Below, in pieces: positions 60,427 to 64,000 of a stretch of 64,000 nucleotides of DNA; the first letter of the stretch is position 1, and each line of letters starts with the position of its first letter. The translations under genes were made by a program, and so were the position numbers. Origin of the DNA: JAJNPS01 sp031378845. GTDB lineage: Bacteria; Pseudomonadota; Alphaproteobacteria; Rhodobacterales; Rhodobacteraceae. The stretch spans positions 1 through 64,000 of the forward strand of contig JANNES010000026.1 in NCBI GenBank assembly GCA_031378845.1, given 5' to 3'. The notes below the pieces were generated by a model. That model worked only from the letters and a program-made list of their open reading frames with translations, was not told the origin of the DNA and did not search any database.

Positions 60427-61056
60427 TTAGGGGGCGCGGTCGGCTTGATCTGTAAGATCTGCGGGTTGGCTGCCAAGCCAAGCGATTGCCATTTCTGCGG
60501 CAATCCGAGATGCGTCAGTTGCGGCAATTCCCCGTATCCGCATGGCTCGGAATGTCGGAAAATCAAACAAGAATGATAGTTTGGAGATGGTGATGGTATC
60601 GGGGCGGAACCCGGTCAGTGCTTCACCGATAAAGCCTGCCACCATCGTGCGGAGAAATTCCTCCCATTCGCGCACGGCAGGCAATTCCCGTTCGCGCAAG
60701 TCAGCGTCGAGATGCGATCCGCCTCGTTCGTAAAAGGCGAAAAGCGCATCCGCCACACGTTTTATCCGCTCCGCTGGTAAGGTGGCATCCCCAAGGATAT
60801 CGGCAATGGACTCCGGCTGTGGCGGTTGAACTCGTTCCATCAGCAGATCGCCACAGGCGGGCAAAAGTTGGTCGAGCGTGGGGAAGTATCTGTAGACAGT
60901 GCCGACCGAAACATTCGCCTCGGTCGCGATGTCCTTCCACGAGGTTCCGAATATCCCGCTCTGACCATGCAGTCTTAGCGTTGCCGCGACAATACGCTGG
61001 CGTGTCTCGGCTGCCAGAGCCATTTTTCGTGTCATCGTGTAGCGACGGGGGGACAT
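60427..61056 (-). CDS. TetR-family transcriptional regulator
   Basis: A 209-residue regulator. ETRQRIVAATLRLHGQSGIF leads into the HTH (WKDIATEANVSVGTVYRYFP). The ligand-binding domain is helical without recognised residues. ATG 61056 or 61035 are both plausible. Upstream, ATTGATGATACAAT near 61069 contains an inverted ATTG/CAAT pair that could be its operator. It likely controls itself and the cupin gene. Confidence 0.85.
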   Translation of the reverse strand: MSPRRYTMTRKMALAAETRQRIVAATLRLHGQSGIFGTSWKDIATEANVSVGTVYRYFPTLDQLLPACGDLLMERVQPPQPESIADILGDATLPAERIKRVADALFAFYERGGSHLDADLRERELPAVREWEEFLRTMVAGFIGEALTGFRPDTITISKLSFLFDFPTFRAMRIRGIAATDASRIAAEMAIAWLGSQPADLTDQADRAP

Positions 61057-61265
61057 GATGATCCAAATATATTGATGATACAATCTATACAATAAATTTC
61101 CGTTTGTCAAGTTTTGAGCGAGTTGCCCGTGGATTGCCGACACGGAGCCCGCGAATGCCATGCGTTGCCATTTGGAATGACAAGCGCCACAGGTGAAGGT
61201 TAGTGCGCTCTTTCTCTTGGCTCTGAACAGCGCTATATCGCCTTATTAAATAGCATGAGGGCAGC

Positions 61266-62498
61266 ATGGCCGAGGACGGAATCAACAGCTTCATGACCGG
61301 GCCGGACGAGCAGGGCCGCTTTGGGATGTTCGGTGGGCGGTTCGTTTCCGAGACGCTGATGCCGCTGATCCTGGAACTCGAAGCGTGCTATGAATTCGCC
61401 AAGACCGACCCAACGTTCTGGGCCGAGATGGACTGGCTGTGGAAGCATTATGTCGGGCGTCCCTCGCCGCTCTATTATGCCGAGCGCCTGACCACGCACC
61501 TTGGCGGCGCCAAGATCTACATGAAGCGCGATGAGCTGAACCACACCGGCGCGCACAAGATCAACAACGTGCTGGGGCAGATCATTCTGGCGCGGCGGAT
61601 GGGCAAAACGCGGATCATCGCGGAAACCGGGGCCGGGCAGCACGGCGTGGCGACGGCGACGGTCTGCGCCAAGTTCGGGCTGCAATGCGTGGTCTACATG
61701 GGCGCGCATGATGTCGAACGTCAGGCACCCAACGTGTTCCGCATGAAGCTTTTGGGGGCCGAAGTCATTCCGGTAACCTCGGGCCGTGGCACGCTGAAGG
61801 ACGCGATGAACGATGCCTTGCGCGACTGGGTGACGAACGTCCGCGACACCTTCTATTGCATCGGCACGGTGGCGGGGCCGCATCCCTACCCGGCGATGGT
61901 GCGCGATTTCCAGTCGATCATTGGCAAGGAAGTGCGCTGGCAGATGGCCGAGCAGGAAGGCGAAGGTCGGTTGCCCGATACCTTGATTGCGGCCATCGGC
62001 GGCGGGTCGAACGCGATGGGGCTGTTCTATCCGTTTCTGGATGATCCGTCGGTGAACATCATCGGGGTCGAGGCCGGTGGCAAGGGCGTGGACGACCGGA
62101 TGCAGCATTGCGCATCGTTGACCGGTGGGCGGCCGGGGGTGCTGCACGGCAACCGGACCTACCTCTTGCAAGACCCTGATGGCCAGATTCTGGAAGGCTT
62201 TTCGATCTCGGCTGGTCTGGACTATCCCGGCATCGGGCCGGAGCACGCGTGGCTGCATGACACAGGTCGCGCGAAATACGTCAGCATCACCGATGCCGAG
62301 GCGCTGGAGGCGTTCCAGTTGTCGTGCCAGTTGGAGGGCATCATCCCGGCCTTGGAGCCGTCCCACGCGCTGGCGCATGTGATGAAGATCGCGCCCGCTT
62401 TACCAGCCGACCATATCATCGTGATGAACATGTGCGGACGCGGCGACAAGGACATCTTCACGGTAGCCAAGCACCTTGGTTTTGACATGAAAATCTGA
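61266..62498 (+). CDS. trpB: Tryptophan synthase beta chain
   Basis: A 410-residue PLP enzyme condensing indole with serine. NHTGAHKINNVLGQ holds the Schiff-base Lys, AETGAGQHG the catalytic Glu region, and GGGSNAMG the phosphate-binding loop; length is standard. It is read apart from trpF here, so it needs its own promoter in the 200 bases upstream; trpA is not in the window. Confidence 0.97.
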   Translation: MAEDGINSFMTGPDEQGRFGMFGGRFVSETLMPLILELEACYEFAKTDPTFWAEMDWLWKHYVGRPSPLYYAERLTTHLGGAKIYMKRDELNHTGAHKINNVLGQIILARRMGKTRIIAETGAGQHGVATATVCAKFGLQCVVYMGAHDVERQAPNVFRMKLLGAEVIPVTSGRGTLKDAMNDALRDWVTNVRDTFYCIGTVAGPHPYPAMVRDFQSIIGKEVRWQMAEQEGEGRLPDTLIAAIGGGSNAMGLFYPFLDDPSVNIIGVEAGGKGVDDRMQHCASLTGGRPGVLHGNRTYLLQDPDGQILEGFSISAGLDYPGIGPEHAWLHDTGRAKYVSITDAEALEAFQLSCQLEGIIPALEPSHALAHVMKIAPALPADHIIVMNMCGRGDKDIFTVAKHLGFDMKI

Positions 62499-62901
62499 AC
62501 CGCCACCATGTTGCATGGCGGCGTGGTACGGCGTTGCGGCCAACCGGTGTCGACGAATCGCGGAGCGTTGATTTTGCAACCATCGCGATCCTCGTGATTC
62601 GTTTTTCAACGCCCGGTTTCATAAACTTTAGGCCAGAACGCCAGAACAGCGGGCGCGCGGCCGGCCTTTCTTGTGCCGTGTTGGCGCAAGAATCCCCAGG
62701 GATATTTCTATAATTCTAGGGGTTAGCCGTAAACTCAGGTTTATGCGGCTCAACTATTGGCCTAGTTTGACCGCATAAACCTCAGACCCATTTTGGTGCG
62801 GTCATGGGTTGGTCTTTCCTGATCGAGTTCACGCCGTTGGTCCGGATCAACGGTTGCCAATTCTCGGATCACCATCTCATCGGATCAAAAGGAAAGTCCC
62901 C
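62499..62901. other. Intergenic region with a long hairpin
   Basis: A 403-base gap. Shortly after trpB, GCCACCATG and CATGGCGGC form a weak stem. At 62737-62753 and 62767-62782, AGGTTTATGCGG and CCGCATAAACCT (each extended by TCAA/TTGA) form a 12+4-bp stem with one bulged C and a 13-nt loop. No T-run follows, so its role is open. No gene is seen. Confidence 0.55.
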
Positions 62902-63447
62902 ATGAAAGTCAGAAGCAAACTCTTGATGTTCACGGCCACCGCAGCGCTGTTTGCCAATATGGCTAATGCCGCTATCGAAGCGCAGTCGCTGGCCGACAGC
63001 TATGTGGCCAAAGGCTACACGTATGTCGAAGTCAAACAGGGTCCGACCCAGACCAAGGTCGAGGCGGTAAAGGGCGAGACGATGGTCGAGGATGTCTACT
63101 CGAACGAGACCGGTGAAATCATCACTCACGAAACGCAGGCAGCCGACCAAGAAGAGATCGGTCGCTCGGGTGTCGAGATCAAGACAACCGACGAAGACTT
63201 CGCGGATATGGATACCGAAGATGACGACGCCGCCGATGACGAAGACGGCAACGACGATGATGACGCCGATGATGACGGTGCGGACGACAACAATGGCCAC
63301 GGCAATGACGACGATCATGACGATGGCGACAATCCCGGTCAGGGTGGCGGCGGTCATGGCAGTGACAACGATGATGGCGGCGATGACGGCGATGATGACG
63401 AAGGCGGCGATGATGACGAGGGCGGCAGCGGCAAGTCTGGCGGCTGA
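62902..63447 (+). CDS. Exported acidic Asp/Gly-rich protein with PepSY-like N-domain
   Basis: A 181-residue protein. Signal peptide LLMFTATAALFANMANA, cleaved before AIEAQ. Residues 25-85 (SLADSYVAKGYTYVEVKQGP, TGEIITHET) fit a PepSY-like fold. Residues 105-181 are almost only Asp, Gly, Glu, Asn and His, without the nonapeptide of RTX repeats. Such a tail would bind cations and be disordered. RBS AAAGGAAAG precedes the ATG. It seems paired with the next gene. Confidence 0.75.
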   Translation: MKVRSKLLMFTATAALFANMANAAIEAQSLADSYVAKGYTYVEVKQGPTQTKVEAVKGETMVEDVYSNETGEIITHETQAADQEEIGRSGVEIKTTDEDFADMDTEDDDAADDEDGNDDDDADDDGADDNNGHGNDDDHDDGDNPGQGGGGHGSDNDDGGDDGDDDEGGDDDEGGSGKSGG

Positions 63448-63539
63448 TCAGCGGCACGTTTGATGTCGTGGCCAGACCCCGGGGCTTGCCGGGGTCTGGT
63501 CTTTCGCTATGGTCTGGTAGGAAAGGGGCCCGCACGGTT

Positions 63540-63950
63540 ATGCTGAACAGGCGTCAATTCACGGTCGGTCTTGCCACACTGCCCGCCCTGGCCGGACCAG
63601 CATTTGCGCAGGATTTTGCCGCAGACCTTCAGGCGAGTTTGGAGCAGGACGGGTTTCGCATTGAAAGCGTCGGGCGCACGTTGCTTGGCCGCGTGCGTAT
63701 TCTGGCTCAGAATGCCTCGGGCGAACGTGAAATCATTCTGAACCCGCGGACGGGAGAGATTCTGCGAGATCTGTGGATTACCCGCGGCAAGACACCCTCG
63801 ACAGAGCCGCAACAAGGCGGCAACGGCGTCGATCAGGGCGGCGGCGAGGATCACGACGATGAAGGTGAAAAGGACGGCGGCAATTCCGGTCACGGCGGCG
63901 GTGGGAATGGTGGCAAAGGGGGCAGTAGTGGCGAAGGTGGCGATGACTGA
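63540..63950 (+). CDS. Exported Gly-rich protein with Tat-type signal and PepSY-like domain
   Basis: A 136-residue protein. NRRQFTVGLATLPALAGPAFA is a twin-arginine signal (RRQF), cleaved before QDFA. Residues 28-80 (LQASLEQDGFRIESVGRTLL, REIILNPRTGEILRD) are PepSY-like, similar in plan to the preceding protein. The tail is Gly/Asp/His-rich with GHGGGGNGGKGG. The last 50 bases of the window after it contain no identifiable gene. Confidence 0.75.
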   Translation: MLNRRQFTVGLATLPALAGPAFAQDFAADLQASLEQDGFRIESVGRTLLGRVRILAQNASGEREIILNPRTGEILRDLWITRGKTPSTEPQQGGNGVDQGGGEDHDDEGEKDGGNSGHGGGGNGGKGGSSGEGGDD

Positions 63951-64000
63951 CATTGCGATTGCAAGACGGGTCGCGGTGTGAGGCGTCGTGGCCTCGTCTT

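Noticed and set aside
61060..61095. A defined TetR operator
   Set aside because: Only a short ATTG/CAAT dyad in A+T-rich sequence; too weak to list as a site.
62902..63447. RTX-type calcium-binding repeats
   Set aside because: The Asp/Gly tail has no nonapeptide periodicity.
1..64000. CRISPR array
   Set aside because: No regularly spaced direct repeats with unique spacers; the 39-bp palindromes are irregularly placed and in both orientations.

Overview
The window reads as chromosome of an alphaproteobacterium of the order Rhodobacterales. The support is gene order and one RNA: fabA/fabB/fabI near an irr-type Fur regulator; miaB, phoH, ybeY, corC, lnt, metK and trmB in a row; aroA, cmk, rpsA, ihfB, lapA, trpF and trpB in a row; and a SAM/SAH-type riboswitch in front of metK, a class known mainly from Rhodobacterales. 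GC content looks high throughout, with A+T-richer patches at about 6.0-6.7 kb, 32.8-35.6 kb and 37.7-38.4 kb.

Layout. 1-1.85 kb: an IS6-family remnant split by an IS110-family element. 2-14.6 kb: an accessory glycoconjugate region with a multi-membrane glycosyltransferase, a GT2 transferase coupled to a UDP-glucuronate decarboxylase, a UDP-galactopyranose-mutase-like flavoprotein, two paralogous alkaline-phosphatase-superfamily proteins flanking a GMC-type oxidoreductase, and a flippase-like membrane protein. IS6 and IS5 debris lies inside and beside it. 15.2-24.9 kb: a LuxR-type regulator divergent from a Tad pilus operon (flp, cpaB, tadG/E-like genes, cpaE, cpaF, tadB, tadC). 25-27.6 kb: a degenerate IS5 cut by an IS3 element, then the tail of a broken nucleoside-phosphorylase gene. 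27.7-31.7 kb: a YnjBCD-like ABC importer. 32-32.5 kb: an IS3 remnant and tRNA-Gly(TCC). 33-35.6 kb: a polyprenyl-phosphate sugar transferase/GtrA fusion and a membrane glycosyltransferase. 35.6-42.4 kb: the fab genes, an MFS exporter, irr, a GFA-family gene and an unknown. 42.5-52.8 kb: RNA-modification, ribosome-maturation, lipoprotein and methionine-cycle genes through aroA. 52.8-62.5 kb: cmk, rpsA, ihfB, trpF and trpB with surface-polysaccharide and small accessory genes set between them. 62.9-64 kb: two small exported acidic/glycine-rich proteins.

The most unusual observation is a family of about 39-bp double-palindrome repeats. Six copies (four exactly 39 bp, one 38, one about 40-41) are inserted inside transposase reading frames: four in the IS5 pseudogene at 25.1-25.95 kb and two in the IS3 orfB remnant at 32.0-32.3 kb. 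They occur in both orientations, mostly in frame, and one copy shows paired base changes in its stem. This resembles in style the palindromic elements that insert into Rickettsia genes. A different 45-bp palindromic insertion sits in the otherwise intact IS3 orfB and appears to remove the catalytic glutamate of the DDE triad.

Coordinates of CDS starts were chosen by ribosome-binding-site context and family length, and often differ from the longest open frame. Homology statements rest on recognised motifs, not on database searches.
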